A stretch of DNA of 64,000 bases from an uncultured Microbacterium sp. (GCF_937927635.1 NZ_CALBRW010000013.1:1-64000); one strand, 5' to 3'. Positions 32,545 through 40,681 are shown, numbered from the stretch's first letter. Numbers and translations: made by a program. The notes: a model not told the origin generated them from the sequence alone.

Positions 32545-33200
32545 GATATCTCCCTCTGATCAGCCGGACGGGCCGGCGCGATGTCATGGTTGTAGCGGAC
32601 GAGTTCGCGGCGCCCGGCCCGCAGCCGGATCGTCGTGACGGAGCAGTTGTCCGGCGGGCTCAGCGCCATGTGACCGGGACTGGGCAGACCGAGCATGTGC
32701 GCCACGGCGAGGCGGATCGGGTTGCCGCTGGTGAAGGCGACGATCACGCGGTCGGCACCGTCGTCGACCTCCTCGATGGCACTCTCGAGCGCAGCGGTGA
32801 CGCGTTCGCGCGTCTCCGCGAACGTCTCGCCGCCCTCGCCCCGCCGCACGTCCGCGCCGGAGACGACCGCCGCGACGATGTCGGGGTGCACGGCCTCCGC
32901 CTCCTCGAAGGTCAGGCCGGCCCAATCCCCGACGCTCATCTCCCGCAGTGCGGGCACGGGTCGCACGTCGGCGGCTACGCGAACCGCGTAGTCGGCGGCC
33001 GTATCCGCCACCCGGGGCAGATCGCTGGCGAGCACGAGGTCGGGCACCGGGACCTGCGCCGCGAGGGCTCCTCCGAGTGCGTGGGCCTGGCTGCGGCCGA
33101 GTTCGGTGAGTCCGGAGTCCGCGTGTCCCTGATAGCGCCCCTCGACATTCCACAGCGACTCGCCGTGGCGGATCAGGTGCAGTGTGACGCGGCCGCTCAT
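32541..33200 (-). CDS. Histidine phosphatase superfamily protein lacking the second catalytic His
   Basis: A 219-residue protein of the phosphoglycerate mutase/phosphatase fold. The phospho-accepting motif LIRHGES is intact (R11, H12), and E87 in LREMSVGDWAG is present. The second catalytic histidine, normally in a HGxxIR context, is replaced: the aligned segment reads FTSGNPIRL, with S158 in its place. It may still be a phosphatase with altered chemistry or may have another role. The ATG at 33200 overlaps the ATPase stop (ATGA) and is preceded by GAGGAG, so it is translated together with the transporter. Confidence 0.78.
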   Translation of the reverse strand: MSGRVTLHLIRHGESLWNVEGRYQGHADSGLTELGRSQAHALGGALAAQVPVPDLVLASDLPRVADTAADYAVRVAADVRPVPALREMSVGDWAGLTFEEAEAVHPDIVAAVVSGADVRRGEGGETFAETRERVTAALESAIEEVDDGADRVIVAFTSGNPIRLAVAHMLGLPSPGHMALSPPDNCSVTTIRLRAGRRELVRYNHDIAPARPADQREIS

Positions 33201-34036
33201 GGCGTCTCCTCGACGAGCCAGGGACGCGCGACGGGCACCGCGGCCAGCAGGGCACGGGTGTATTCGTCCTGAGGGTTCTCGAACAGCTCCAGTGCTGTGC
33301 CCTCCTCGACGACGACGCCCTTGTTCAGGACGAGGACGCGATCGCAGATGTGCTCGATCACCGACAGGTCGTGCGAGATGAACAGGTACGACAGACCGAG
33401 GTCGGCCTGCAGATCCTCGAGCAGGTTCAGCACCTGCGCCTGCACCGAGACGTCGAGCGCGCTCACCGCCTCGTCGCAGATGATCAGCCGGGGGCGCAGC
33501 GCGAGCGCCCGCGCGATGCCGATGCGCTGACGCTGACCGCCGGAGAACTGATGCGGGTACCGGTCCGAGTAGTCGGGGTTCAGGCCCACCCGGTCCATGA
33601 GCTCCTTCACCTCGCGGGTCCAGTCCTTCGGCGACACGATGCCGCGATGCACGCGCCACCCCTCCGCGATGATGTCCCGGACCGTCAGCCGCGGGTTGAG
33701 CGAGGCATACGGATCCTGGAACACCATCTGCATGTTGCGGCGGACATCCTTCATCCGCCGCGGTGAGAGGTTCGTGATGTCCGCGCCCTCGAAGCTGATC
33801 CGCCCACCGGACGGCGGGACCAACCCGATCACCGCGCGCGCGATCGTCGACTTCCCCGACCCCGACTCCCCGACCAGGCCGACCGTCTCACCCGGCCTGA
33901 TCTCGAAGTCCACGTCCGACACCGCGACGTTGTCGCCGATCCTCCGCAGCAGCACCGAGGAGCGGATCGGATAGGCGACCTTCAGATGCGAGACGGTCAG
34001 CAGGGCGCTCTCACCGTGCACGTGCGTCTCAGGCAT
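33197..34036 (-). CDS. ABC transporter ATP-binding protein, oligopeptide/dipeptide type (DppF/OppF-like)
   Basis: A 279-residue ATPase with Walker A GESGSGKST at 56-64, a Q-loop in MVFQDPYASLNP near 105, the signature SGGQR at 165-169, Walker B LIICDEAVSALD near 186 and the switch His in ISHDLS near 215. The Q-loop sequence FQDPYASLNPR is characteristic of OppF/DppF. It energises uptake together with the neighbouring OppD/DppD-like ATPase and two permeases. The ATG at 34036 overlaps the upstream stop by eight bases. It lacks the usual C-terminal cysteine-containing extension, which the partner ATPase carries. Confidence 0.92.
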   Translation of the reverse strand: MPETHVHGESALLTVSHLKVAYPIRSSVLLRRIGDNVAVSDVDFEIRPGETVGLVGESGSGKSTIARAVIGLVPPSGGRISFEGADITNLSPRRMKDVRRNMQMVFQDPYASLNPRLTVRDIIAEGWRVHRGIVSPKDWTREVKELMDRVGLNPDYSDRYPHQFSGGQRQRIGIARALALRPRLIICDEAVSALDVSVQAQVLNLLEDLQADLGLSYLFISHDLSVIEHICDRVLVLNKGVVVEEGTALELFENPQDEYTRALLAAVPVARPWLVEETP

Positions 34037-35066
34037 GGGTCAGCACCTCCTCGGAGCGATGGCAGGCTGCGACGTGGCCCGGTTCCCACCCGTCGGGCTG
34101 ACGCAGCACCGGCACGGTGGTGCGGCACACCTCTGTCGCGAAGGGGCACCGCGGGTGGAAGGAGCAGCCGGTCGGCAGCGCGAGCAGATTCGGAGGCGAT
34201 CCGACGATGGGCGTGAGCCTCTCCCCGATGGCCGTGTTGCTCGGAATCGACGACAGCAGACCCTGCGAGTACGGGTGGGCGGGAGTGTCGTAGATCCCCC
34301 GGATGCTCCCGGTCTCCACGATCCGTCCTGCGTACATGATCGCCGCGCGCTGAGCGACGTCGGCGACGACGCCGAGGTCGTGGCTGATCAGGATCATCCC
34401 CATGCCGGTCTCCGCCTGCAGGTCGGCGAGCAGATCCATGACCTGCTTCTGCACGGTGACGTCCAGCGCTGTGGTCGGCTCGTCGCCGATCAGCAGCCGC
34501 GGCTCCAGCGCGATCGCCATCGCGATCATGATGCGCTGGCGCTGGCCACCGGAGAACTGATGCGGATAGTCGCGGATGCGGGTCTCGGCATCCGGGATGC
34601 CGACGCGCTTGAGCAGTTCGAGTGCCCTGGCCCACGCCTCGCGCTTCCCCATGCCGAGCCGGCGCCGGAACGGTTCCGCGACCTGGTAGCCGATCCGGAA
34701 CACCGGATTGAGCGAGCTCAGCGGGTCCTGGAAGATCATCGCGATCTCGGTGGCGCACAGCTCGCGCACGCGGCTGACGGGCTCGGCGACGAGGTCGGTG
34801 CCCCGGTAGCGCACCTGTCCGCCCACGATCGAGCCGGCGGGCTTCGGCAGCAGGGCCATGATCGCCTGCGCGGTCACGGACTTTCCCGAGCCGGATTCTC
34901 CGAGGATCGCAAGGGTCTCCCCCGCCCGGACGTCGAAGCTCACCCCGTCGAGCGCGCGGACCACGCCCGCCGAGGTGGCGAACTCCACCTGGAGGTCCTG
35001 CACGCTCAGCAGCACGTCGTCCGTCTCGGCTGCGGCGTCGTTGCGACGGTGCGGTGTGCTCATCAT
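34029..35066 (-). CDS. ABC transporter ATP-binding protein, oligopeptide/dipeptide type (DppD/OppD-like)
   Basis: A 345-residue ATPase. Walker A GESGSGKSV lies at 56-64, the Q-loop in MIFQDPLSSLNPVFRIG near 130, the signature SGGQRQR near 183 and Walker B LLIGDEPTTALDVT near 203. The C-terminal extension contains CSFHPRCPF and a further Cys, the cysteine cluster common in OppD/DppD. I chose the ATG at 35066, which shares a base with the permease stop (TGATG) and is preceded by GAGGAG; a second ATG follows immediately. It pairs with the DppF-like ATPase encoded next. Confidence 0.92.
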   Translation of the reverse strand: MMSTPHRRNDAAAETDDVLLSVQDLQVEFATSAGVVRALDGVSFDVRAGETLAILGESGSGKSVTAQAIMALLPKPAGSIVGGQVRYRGTDLVAEPVSRVRELCATEIAMIFQDPLSSLNPVFRIGYQVAEPFRRRLGMGKREAWARALELLKRVGIPDAETRIRDYPHQFSGGQRQRIMIAMAIALEPRLLIGDEPTTALDVTVQKQVMDLLADLQAETGMGMILISHDLGVVADVAQRAAIMYAGRIVETGSIRGIYDTPAHPYSQGLLSSIPSNTAIGERLTPIVGSPPNLLALPTGCSFHPRCPFATEVCRTTVPVLRQPDGWEPGHVAACHRSEEVLTHA

Positions 35067-35959
35067 CACGCGCTCCTCAGCGTCGGATCGAAACGGTCGC
35101 GCAGGGCGTCGCCGAGCACGCCGGTCGCGAGGACGAGGGCCGCCAGCGCGATCCCGGGGAGCACGGAGATCCACCACGCCGACACGAGGTACGCCGTGCC
35201 GTTGTGGATGGTGGTTCCCAGGCTCGGGATGCCGAGCGGCACGCCGACGCCGAGGAAGGACAGCGCCGCCTCGAGCAGGACGACGTGACCGAACTCGACG
35301 GTCGCGACGACGAGGATGGGGGCGAGGCAGCCAGGGAAGAGCGTGCGGAAGATGATGTGCCAGGAGCTGGCGCCGAGGGTGCGCGCCGACTCGACGTACT
35401 CCCGGTTGCGCAGCGCCAGCACCTGGCTCCGCGTCACGCGCGCGAAGACCACCCAGTTGGTGATGGAGATCACCACGATCACGTTCCAGAGACTGGATCC
35501 CAGCACTGCGGAGAGCAGGATCGCCAGCAGGATGCCGGGGAAGGCCAGCTGCACATCGGCGATGCGCATCAGCGTGTTGTCGAGCCAGCCGCCGAAGTAG
35601 CCGGCGAAGAGGCCGAGGATGACGCCGAGCGCTCCCGCGACGAGGAGCGAGGATATCCCGACGGTGAGCGAGACGCGCGCACCCATCATCATCTGGGCGA
35701 AGAGGTCCTGCCCGACCTGGTCCGTGCCGAAGATCGCCGTCGATCCGTCCTGGAGCTCCGAACCGGGTGGCAGCAGTCGCTGCAGCACCTCCGTGTGCAG
35801 CGGGTCGAACCCGTAGAGGAGGGGGACGAAGATCGCGCCGACGACGAACAGGGCGATCACGATGATCGGGGTCACGATCCGCACGGTCACCGCGCGGCGC
35901 GCTCGCTTCGCACGCTGCATGGTCTGGATGGCGATGGTCGGTGGCAGTGCGGCGGTCAT
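35066..35959 (-). CDS. ABC transporter permease, oligopeptide/dipeptide type (DppC-like)
   Basis: A 297-residue permease with about six membrane helices after a basic N-terminal tail of about 25 residues. FGTDQVGQDLFAQMMMGARVSLTVG near 78 and the EAA loop SARTLGASSWHIIFRTLFP near 190 identify the DppC/OppC type. The ATG at 35959 overlaps the upstream permease stop by four bases. It forms the membrane channel with the DppB-like partner. Confidence 0.92.
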   Translation of the reverse strand: MTAALPPTIAIQTMQRAKRARRAVTVRIVTPIIVIALFVVGAIFVPLLYGFDPLHTEVLQRLLPPGSELQDGSTAIFGTDQVGQDLFAQMMMGARVSLTVGISSLLVAGALGVILGLFAGYFGGWLDNTLMRIADVQLAFPGILLAILLSAVLGSSLWNVIVVISITNWVVFARVTRSQVLALRNREYVESARTLGASSWHIIFRTLFPGCLAPILVVATVEFGHVVLLEAALSFLGVGVPLGIPSLGTTIHNGTAYLVSAWWISVLPGIALAALVLATGVLGDALRDRFDPTLRSA

Positions 35960-36879
35960 TTCGCGAGCCTCACTCTCGGGTCGAGGTAGCCGTACAGCAG
36001 GTCGACGATCAGATTGACCAGGACGAACCCGGCGGCGATGATCACGACGCAGGCCTGCACGAGGTTGTAGTCGCGGACCAGGATCGAATCGACCAGGAGC
36101 CTGCCGACACCGGGGAAGCTGAACACGGTCTCGGTGATGACAGCGCCGCCGAGCAGGGTTCCGAACTCGAGTCCGACCAGGGTGATGACGGGGATCATCG
36201 CGTTGCGCGTGGCGTGCACGAAGATCACGATGCGCTCGGACAGGCCCTTCGCGCGTGCGGTGGCGATGTACCCCTCGCCCACGACCTCGAGCAGTCCGCT
36301 GCGCGTCATGCGCGTGAGGATGGCGATGAACGGCAGCGCAACGGTTATGACCGGCAGCACGAGGGCGTCCGGTGTGTCCAGCCCCGCGCTGGGCAGCCAT
36401 TGCAGCAGCCGGGAGAAGATCAGCATCAGCACGACGCCCACCCAGAATCCGGGAAGGGACTGCGTCAGCAGGCTCATGGTGGTCACGGCCCGATCGGCCG
36501 GACGATTGACCTTCAGCGCGGCCAGCAGCCCCAGCGGGAAACTGACGATCAGAGCCAGCGAGCAGGCGAGTACGGCGAGGATCGCGGTGTTCGGCAGCGC
36601 ACGGGCGACCAGGCTCATCGCCGGCACGCCCTGCGTGTAGGAGGTGCCGAAGTCGCCGGCGAATGCACCGACGAGGTAGCCGAAGTACTGCACGATGAGC
36701 GGCTTGTCGAGGCCCATCTGGTGCCGGATCGCCTCGACCTGCTCCGGCGTCGCATCCATCCCGCCGACGAGCACGGCAGGATCCGCGGGGATCAGGCGGA
36801 CGATCAGGAAGACCACCGTCACCACGCCCCAGAGCACGAAGACGGCCAGCAGCAGCCGTCGCACCGTGTACCCGAGCAC
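35956..36879 (-). CDS. ABC transporter permease, oligopeptide/dipeptide type (DppB-like), first gene of the operon
   Basis: A 307-residue permease with six helices. The N-terminus LGYTVRRLLLAVFVLWGVVTVVF fits DppB/OppB, and the EAA loop reads YIATARAKGLSERIVIFVHATRNA near 200. I chose the GTG at 36879 because GGAGGTG precedes it and the protein then begins as the family does; an upstream TTG at 36951 has no ribosome-binding site and overlaps a probable operator. It heads an eleven-gene minus-strand operon reaching 26450. The divergent promoter region faces the second copy of the unknown module. Confidence 0.9.
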   Translation of the reverse strand: MLGYTVRRLLLAVFVLWGVVTVVFLIVRLIPADPAVLVGGMDATPEQVEAIRHQMGLDKPLIVQYFGYLVGAFAGDFGTSYTQGVPAMSLVARALPNTAILAVLACSLALIVSFPLGLLAALKVNRPADRAVTTMSLLTQSLPGFWVGVVLMLIFSRLLQWLPSAGLDTPDALVLPVITVALPFIAILTRMTRSGLLEVVGEGYIATARAKGLSERIVIFVHATRNAMIPVITLVGLEFGTLLGGAVITETVFSFPGVGRLLVDSILVRDYNLVQACVVIIAAGFVLVNLIVDLLYGYLDPRVRLAK

Positions 36880-36947
36880 TTCCCACCTCCAATGGCGACG
36901 CCGTTCGGACAGCGCCGGATCCTCATCGATCTCGCTACGTCGGATGC

Positions 36948-36958
36948 TCAACGTTATC
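36948..36958. promoter_or_regulatory. Candidate LacI-type operator before the dppB-like gene
   Basis: TCAACGTTATC (on the minus strand GATAACGTTGA) has the TAACGTT core common in LacI-family operators and matches eight of 11 positions of GGTAACGCTAA at 37084-37094. It lies in the 5' leader of the transporter operon. A TTGACA hexamer on the minus strand at 36990-36995 could be the -35 box. Confidence 0.45.
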
Positions 36959-37068
36959 GTTCATGTAGGTTCGCTCACCTTGATGGTTCTGTCAAGCCCG
37001 ACTTTTCCTGCTTTATTTCGATGCTTCTCTCCTCGACCACTTCGAGATGCTGTGATCTCGACGATCCG

Positions 37069-37097
37069 TTGACAGGTGGTTCTGGTAACGCTAATGT
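37069..37097 (+). promoter_or_regulatory. Sigma-70-type promoter with overlapping LacI-like box
   Basis: TTGACA at 37069-37074 and TAATGT at 37092-37097 are separated by exactly 17 bases, a near-consensus promoter driving the plus-strand module at 37153. GGTAACGCTAA at 37084-37094 overlaps the -10 box and resembles the box at 36948-36958, as expected for repression by the LacI-family protein encoded downstream. Confidence 0.65.
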
Positions 37098-37152
37098 TTC
37101 GCACACGACGCCGTGAATCAGCGCGGCGCTGACCGAGATCGAGGAGTCAACG

Positions 37153-38118
37153 GTGACCACCACAGAAGTCGCGGATGTCGCGGCCGCCCTGCGCCACGCG
37201 ATACGAAGCAGCGACCCGCGCCTGTCGAAGTTCAACCCGCTCGCTCGCATCCTCACGTTCGACGACTTCAACGACGGGGCCCACGGATGGGTGGAGCTCG
37301 GCGGCAACTACAACGGACGCGGTGACCTGGATTCCATGGACGAGCACTTCCGGGACTTCCGTCCTCCGCAGCTGTCCAACCAGAACTTCTTCGATGTGGG
37401 AACGCATGGCGGCATGGGCGGCACGTACTCGCTGAAGCTGGCGACCCGGCAGGCGCCCGGCCACACCGCCACTGCCATCCGCCGGCTGACGATGGCGGGC
37501 CGCGGTCTGCTGCAGATCGAGGCGCACCTGGCCTGGAAGGTGGAGGCCAACCTCGGCGGCGGCGAGGAGGCGAACACATACGGCGATATCACCTGGGACG
37601 CGAACTCGCACCCGTCCGAAGCGCAGTTCGGCGCCTTCACCGTCGCCACGGACCTGTGCCACGAAGGCGTCCGCTACCACAATGTGATGCGATTCCAGAA
37701 CTCCGACGAGCAGGGCCGGATCGTGCAGAAGTGGATGTACCCGGTCGTCGCCGAACCCACGCCGCATGAGCGCTTCGAGGGCAAGCACGATCACGGCCGC
37801 TACGCCGACTTCACTGCGCCCGACCCCGACGACTGGCGCTATCTGGACGATCGGCGCCAGGAGGCGTGCTACAACGAGGTGCCCACCAAGGTGAACTGGC
37901 ACTACCTGCGATTCACCATCGACACCTCCACGCGATCCAACGTCGAGCTTCAGTTCAACAACGACGTCTACGACCTCCGCGACGTGCCGGTGCCGCCCTA
38001 TGCCGAGAAGTACGAGTCGCTCGAGAGCCTGCTGAACTTCTACTTCTCGGTGCGCACCCTCGCACCGCATCGCAACTTCCTCTTCCTCGACTCCGTCGTC
38101 ATCTCGGCAGATTGGTGA
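37153..38118 (+). CDS. Unrecognised conserved protein of about 320 residues (module copy 2)
   Basis: A 321-residue soluble protein homologous to the product of 28143-29072 and, like it, not recognised by name. Conserved blocks include ILTFDDFNDGAHGWVEL near 33, GTYSLKLATR near 90, QIEAHLAW near 120, GVRYHNVMRF near 175, YNEVPTKVNWHYLRF near 240 and FLFLDSVV at the end. The many Trp, Tyr and Asp residues and strand-like periodicity suggest a ligand-binding beta-sandwich in the cytosol. The GTG at 37153 has GAGGAG upstream and a strong promoter 56 bases before it. Its stop overlaps the next start (GTGA), giving the large-small pairing also seen in the first copy. Confidence 0.72.
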   Translation: MTTTEVADVAAALRHAIRSSDPRLSKFNPLARILTFDDFNDGAHGWVELGGNYNGRGDLDSMDEHFRDFRPPQLSNQNFFDVGTHGGMGGTYSLKLATRQAPGHTATAIRRLTMAGRGLLQIEAHLAWKVEANLGGGEEANTYGDITWDANSHPSEAQFGAFTVATDLCHEGVRYHNVMRFQNSDEQGRIVQKWMYPVVAEPTPHERFEGKHDHGRYADFTAPDPDDWRYLDDRRQEACYNEVPTKVNWHYLRFTIDTSTRSNVELQFNNDVYDLRDVPVPPYAEKYESLESLLNFYFSVRTLAPHRNFLFLDSVVISADW

Positions 38119-38462
38119 GCACGAACATGCGTCAGTCTCAGAGCGCAGTCATGGAACGCGGCGTCGAACTCGTCGACGTCCACGAGACCGAGCCCTTCGA
38201 GGTCGCCTGGGCGGGTGAGGCCCGGTGGTACGTCCAATTCCTGCAGCCGGCCGACGACACCCAGGTGGAGTTCCGGGTTCAGATCTCCGCCGACGGGATC
38301 AATTGGCTGGACCACGAGGGCATCGCCCCGATCTCGTCCACGGCTGCGGGGTGGCGCTCCATCCCCGTCGAGCGCTTCGGGCACTGGCTCAGGCTGCGCA
38401 CGACGCGCACCAGCGGTGTCGGTGCGCCGACGCTGCGGATCTATCTTGAGTTGAAGGAGTGA
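38115..38462 (+). CDS. Small beta-rich protein of unknown function (module copy 2)
   Basis: A 115-residue protein whose GTG at 38115 overlaps the preceding stop by four bases; an ATG at 38127 with GGTGAG upstream is an alternative. It is homologous to the small protein at 26450-26776: VQISADGINWLDHEG and VERFGHWLRLRTTR correspond to VSPDGLAWVSRG and VFGNWLRISITG. The family is not recognised. The strand-rich pattern and the absence of a signal or membrane segment suggest a small cytosolic beta-sandwich acting with the larger neighbour, perhaps as a hetero-oligomer, which is inference. Confidence 0.68.
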   Translation: MSTNMRQSQSAVMERGVELVDVHETEPFEVAWAGEARWYVQFLQPADDTQVEFRVQISADGINWLDHEGIAPISSTAAGWRSIPVERFGHWLRLRTTRTSGVGAPTLRIYLELKE

Positions 38463-38476
38463 CCGAGGAGTCCAGG

Positions 38477-39532
38477 ATGCCCAGAACAACGTCGAGTCCG
38501 CGACGGCGAACCCTGCAGGATGTCGCCGACGCGGTGGGCCTGTCGGTGAACACCGTCTCCCGCGCCCTGCGCGACGCGTCGGGCGTGAGCGACGCCGCGC
38601 GCGAGCGCATCAAGGCGGAGGCCCAGCGGCTCGGGTACGTGCCGAACGCGCACGCCCGCTCCCTCGTCCTGGGGTCGCACAAGATGATCGGCGTGATCCT
38701 CACCGATCTCGCCAACCCGTTCTTCAACGACCTCGTCACTGAGATCGAGGAGCAGACGATCGCCGCGGGCTACACCATCGTCCTGCTGCTCTCGGATGAG
38801 GATCCCGAACGCGAGCAGGATGCCGTCGACACGGCGCTGCAGTCGGGCGTCGACGGCATCCTCGCAGTACCGGTGCAGGGACGCAACAACCCGTGGTCCG
38901 CGGTCGTGCACGCCGGCGTGCCACTCGTGCTCATGGCGCGAGAGATGCCCGGACTGGACGTCGACCTCTACTCCACCGACAACGAGGCCGGTCGCATCAT
39001 GACCACGGAGGCCGCCCTCTCCCACGGCGCTCGGGACATCGTGCTCCTCGAGGAGGACCTGCGGATCTCCACGGTCACGCATCGACTGGACGCCTACCGG
39101 AAGGTGCTCGAGGCTCACGGCATCCCGTTCGACTCCAAGCGCATCGCCGCGGTCCCCTCACGGCGGACGGCACGCGGCGCTTCTCTGTGGCGAGGCGAGG
39201 ACGCCTACCGGGTCGTCAGCGACCTGCTCGACACCGGCCGTCTGCCCGACGCGTTCCTCGTCGGCAACGACTACTTCGCCCTGGGCCTGTACGCGGCGCT
39301 CCGCGAGCGCGGCATCCGCGTTCCCGACGACGTCGTGGTGATCGGCTGGGGCGACTATCCGTTCTCCCGCTATCTGGATCCGCCGCTCTCCACGCTGCGC
39401 CTTCCCGCCGTCGATGTCGCCCGCCTGGCGACCACCCGCCTCCTCTCCCTGCTCGACGGAACCGCCGAACCCGGACCCGTCGTCGAGTACATCCCGCCGG
39501 AGCTCATCCTCCGAGCCTCCACGCAACGCTGA
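38477..39532 (+). CDS. LacI-family transcriptional regulator
   Basis: A 351-residue repressor. The N-terminal helix-turn-helix TLQDVADAVGLSVNTVSRAL and hinge LGYVPNAHARSL are diagnostic. A periplasmic-binding-protein-like ligand domain follows (GVILTDLANPFFNDLV, GVDGILAVPVQ, VVVIGWGDYPFSRYLDPPLST). Such regulators bind sugars or related metabolites. I chose the ATG at 38477 for its GAGGAG; a GTG at 38459 overlaps the preceding stop but is less well supported. It lies in the plus-strand operon with the unknown module and a dehydrogenase, and probably controls both divergent operons through the boxes at 36948 and 37084. Confidence 0.9.
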   Translation: MPRTTSSPRRRTLQDVADAVGLSVNTVSRALRDASGVSDAARERIKAEAQRLGYVPNAHARSLVLGSHKMIGVILTDLANPFFNDLVTEIEEQTIAAGYTIVLLLSDEDPEREQDAVDTALQSGVDGILAVPVQGRNNPWSAVVHAGVPLVLMAREMPGLDVDLYSTDNEAGRIMTTEAALSHGARDIVLLEEDLRISTVTHRLDAYRKVLEAHGIPFDSKRIAAVPSRRTARGASLWRGEDAYRVVSDLLDTGRLPDAFLVGNDYFALGLYAALRERGIRVPDDVVVIGWGDYPFSRYLDPPLSTLRLPAVDVARLATTRLLSLLDGTAEPGPVVEYIPPELILRASTQR

Positions 39533-39548
39533 CTGACAGGAGTCCTCC

Positions 39549-40559
39549 ATGCCGAACTTCGCCGCCGTGATGCCCGAGCTGGGCAGCATCGAGATACGGG
39601 ATGTCGGCGATCAGCCGCTGGGGCCGCGAGACGCACGCGTGCGCATCGAGTCGGTCGGCGTCTGCGGGTCGGACACGGCGTACTTCACCGTGGGCCGCAT
39701 CGGCGACTGGATCGTCGACGGACCCATCATCCTCGGCCACGAGTGCGCAGGGCAGGTCATCGAGACCGGCTCCGAGGTCACCGCCGTCGCCGTCGGGGAC
39801 CGGGTGGCGATCGAGCCCGGAAAGCCCTGCCGCGACTGCGCGGAGTGCATGGCAGGGCGCTACCATCTCTGCCCGGACCTGATCTTCTTCGCGACGCCGC
39901 CGTACGACGGTTCGCTCGTGCAGCGGATGGTGATCGACGAACGGCAGCTCTTCCGGATCCCGGACGCGATGAGCTATGACGAAGGAGCTCTCTGCGAGCC
40001 GCTCTCGGTGGGCATCTGGGCCTGTCACAGGGCGGACCTGGTGCCCGGTGATCGGGTTCTGGTCACCGGTGCGGGCCCTGTCGGACTCTTCGCCGCGCAG
40101 GCGGCGCGGGCCTTCGGCGCCAGGTCCGTGACCGTCTCGGACATCGCGGACTTCCGTCTCGGCATCGCCTCCTCGCTGGGCTTCGACACGGAGAAGCCGG
40201 GCGAGAGCGACAGTCGCGATCACGACGTGCTGCTGGAGTGCTCGGGAGCGCCGACAGCGCTCGCGGATGGCCTGTGGCGACTGGGCACCAACGGGCGCGC
40301 CGCCATGGTGGGCATGCCCAAGCAGGACGTGAGCCTTCCGCTGTCCCGGCTCAACGTCAACGAGCTCACCATCGGGCTCGTCAACCGCTACGCGCACACC
40401 TGGCCGATGGCCATCGAGCTCATCTCCAGTGGTCGGGTGGAGGCCTCCTCGCTCGTGACGCACCATTTCGCACTCGACGGGACGGCGGACGCGCTCCTGC
40501 TCGCGAAGCACGTGCCCGACTCGGTGAAGGCCGTCATCCACCCGCAGCAGCTCTCCTGA
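39549..40559 (+). CDS. Zinc-dependent medium-chain alcohol dehydrogenase
   Basis: A 336-residue MDR dehydrogenase. Catalytic zinc ligands are C39 in GVCGSD and H64-E65 in GHECAG. The structural-zinc cysteines are C94, C97, C100 and C108. The nucleotide-binding GAGPVG lies at 174-179. It resembles sorbitol/threonine-type dehydrogenases acting on secondary hydroxyls of polyols or sugars. It is the last gene of the LacI-containing operon, 16 bases after the regulator, and probably oxidises a product of the imported substrate. The specific substrate is unknown. Confidence 0.88.
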   Translation: MPNFAAVMPELGSIEIRDVGDQPLGPRDARVRIESVGVCGSDTAYFTVGRIGDWIVDGPIILGHECAGQVIETGSEVTAVAVGDRVAIEPGKPCRDCAECMAGRYHLCPDLIFFATPPYDGSLVQRMVIDERQLFRIPDAMSYDEGALCEPLSVGIWACHRADLVPGDRVLVTGAGPVGLFAAQAARAFGARSVTVSDIADFRLGIASSLGFDTEKPGESDSRDHDVLLECSGAPTALADGLWRLGTNGRAAMVGMPKQDVSLPLSRLNVNELTIGLVNRYAHTWPMAIELISSGRVEASSLVTHHFALDGTADALLLAKHVPDSVKAVIHPQQLS

Positions 40560-40608
40560 CGCCGGCGCCGCACCTCCGCCGCGTTCCAGATGCGTCGCTG
40601 CGCATCCT

Positions 40609-40681
40609 CGCCCCTGCTCAGCGACACCGCCCCTGCTCAGCTGCGCAACTGAACACGGGCGGCGACGGCCAGCAGGGGCGG
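40609..40681. terminator. Repeat-built bidirectional terminator-like palindrome
   Basis: CGCCCCTGCTCAGC occurs at about 40609 and again near 40629. The second copy (CCGCCCCTGCT, 40627-40637) pairs perfectly with AGCAGGGGCGG at 40671-40681. The element lies between the convergent alcohol dehydrogenase and aldehyde dehydrogenase genes and can form a hairpin on either strand. Confidence 0.55.

Noticed and set aside
36880..36951. A TTG-initiated N-terminal extension of the DppB-like permease
   Set aside because: There is no ribosome-binding site, it overlaps a candidate operator, and the family normally begins at the GTG at 36879, which has GGAGGTG upstream.
26450..38462. The small beta-rich proteins as C-glycoside deglycosidase beta subunits
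   Set aside because: The size and beta-rich pattern invite the comparison, but no TIM-barrel alpha subunit is encoded nearby and the motifs seen (SPDGxxW, FGxWLR) are not ones I can tie to that family.
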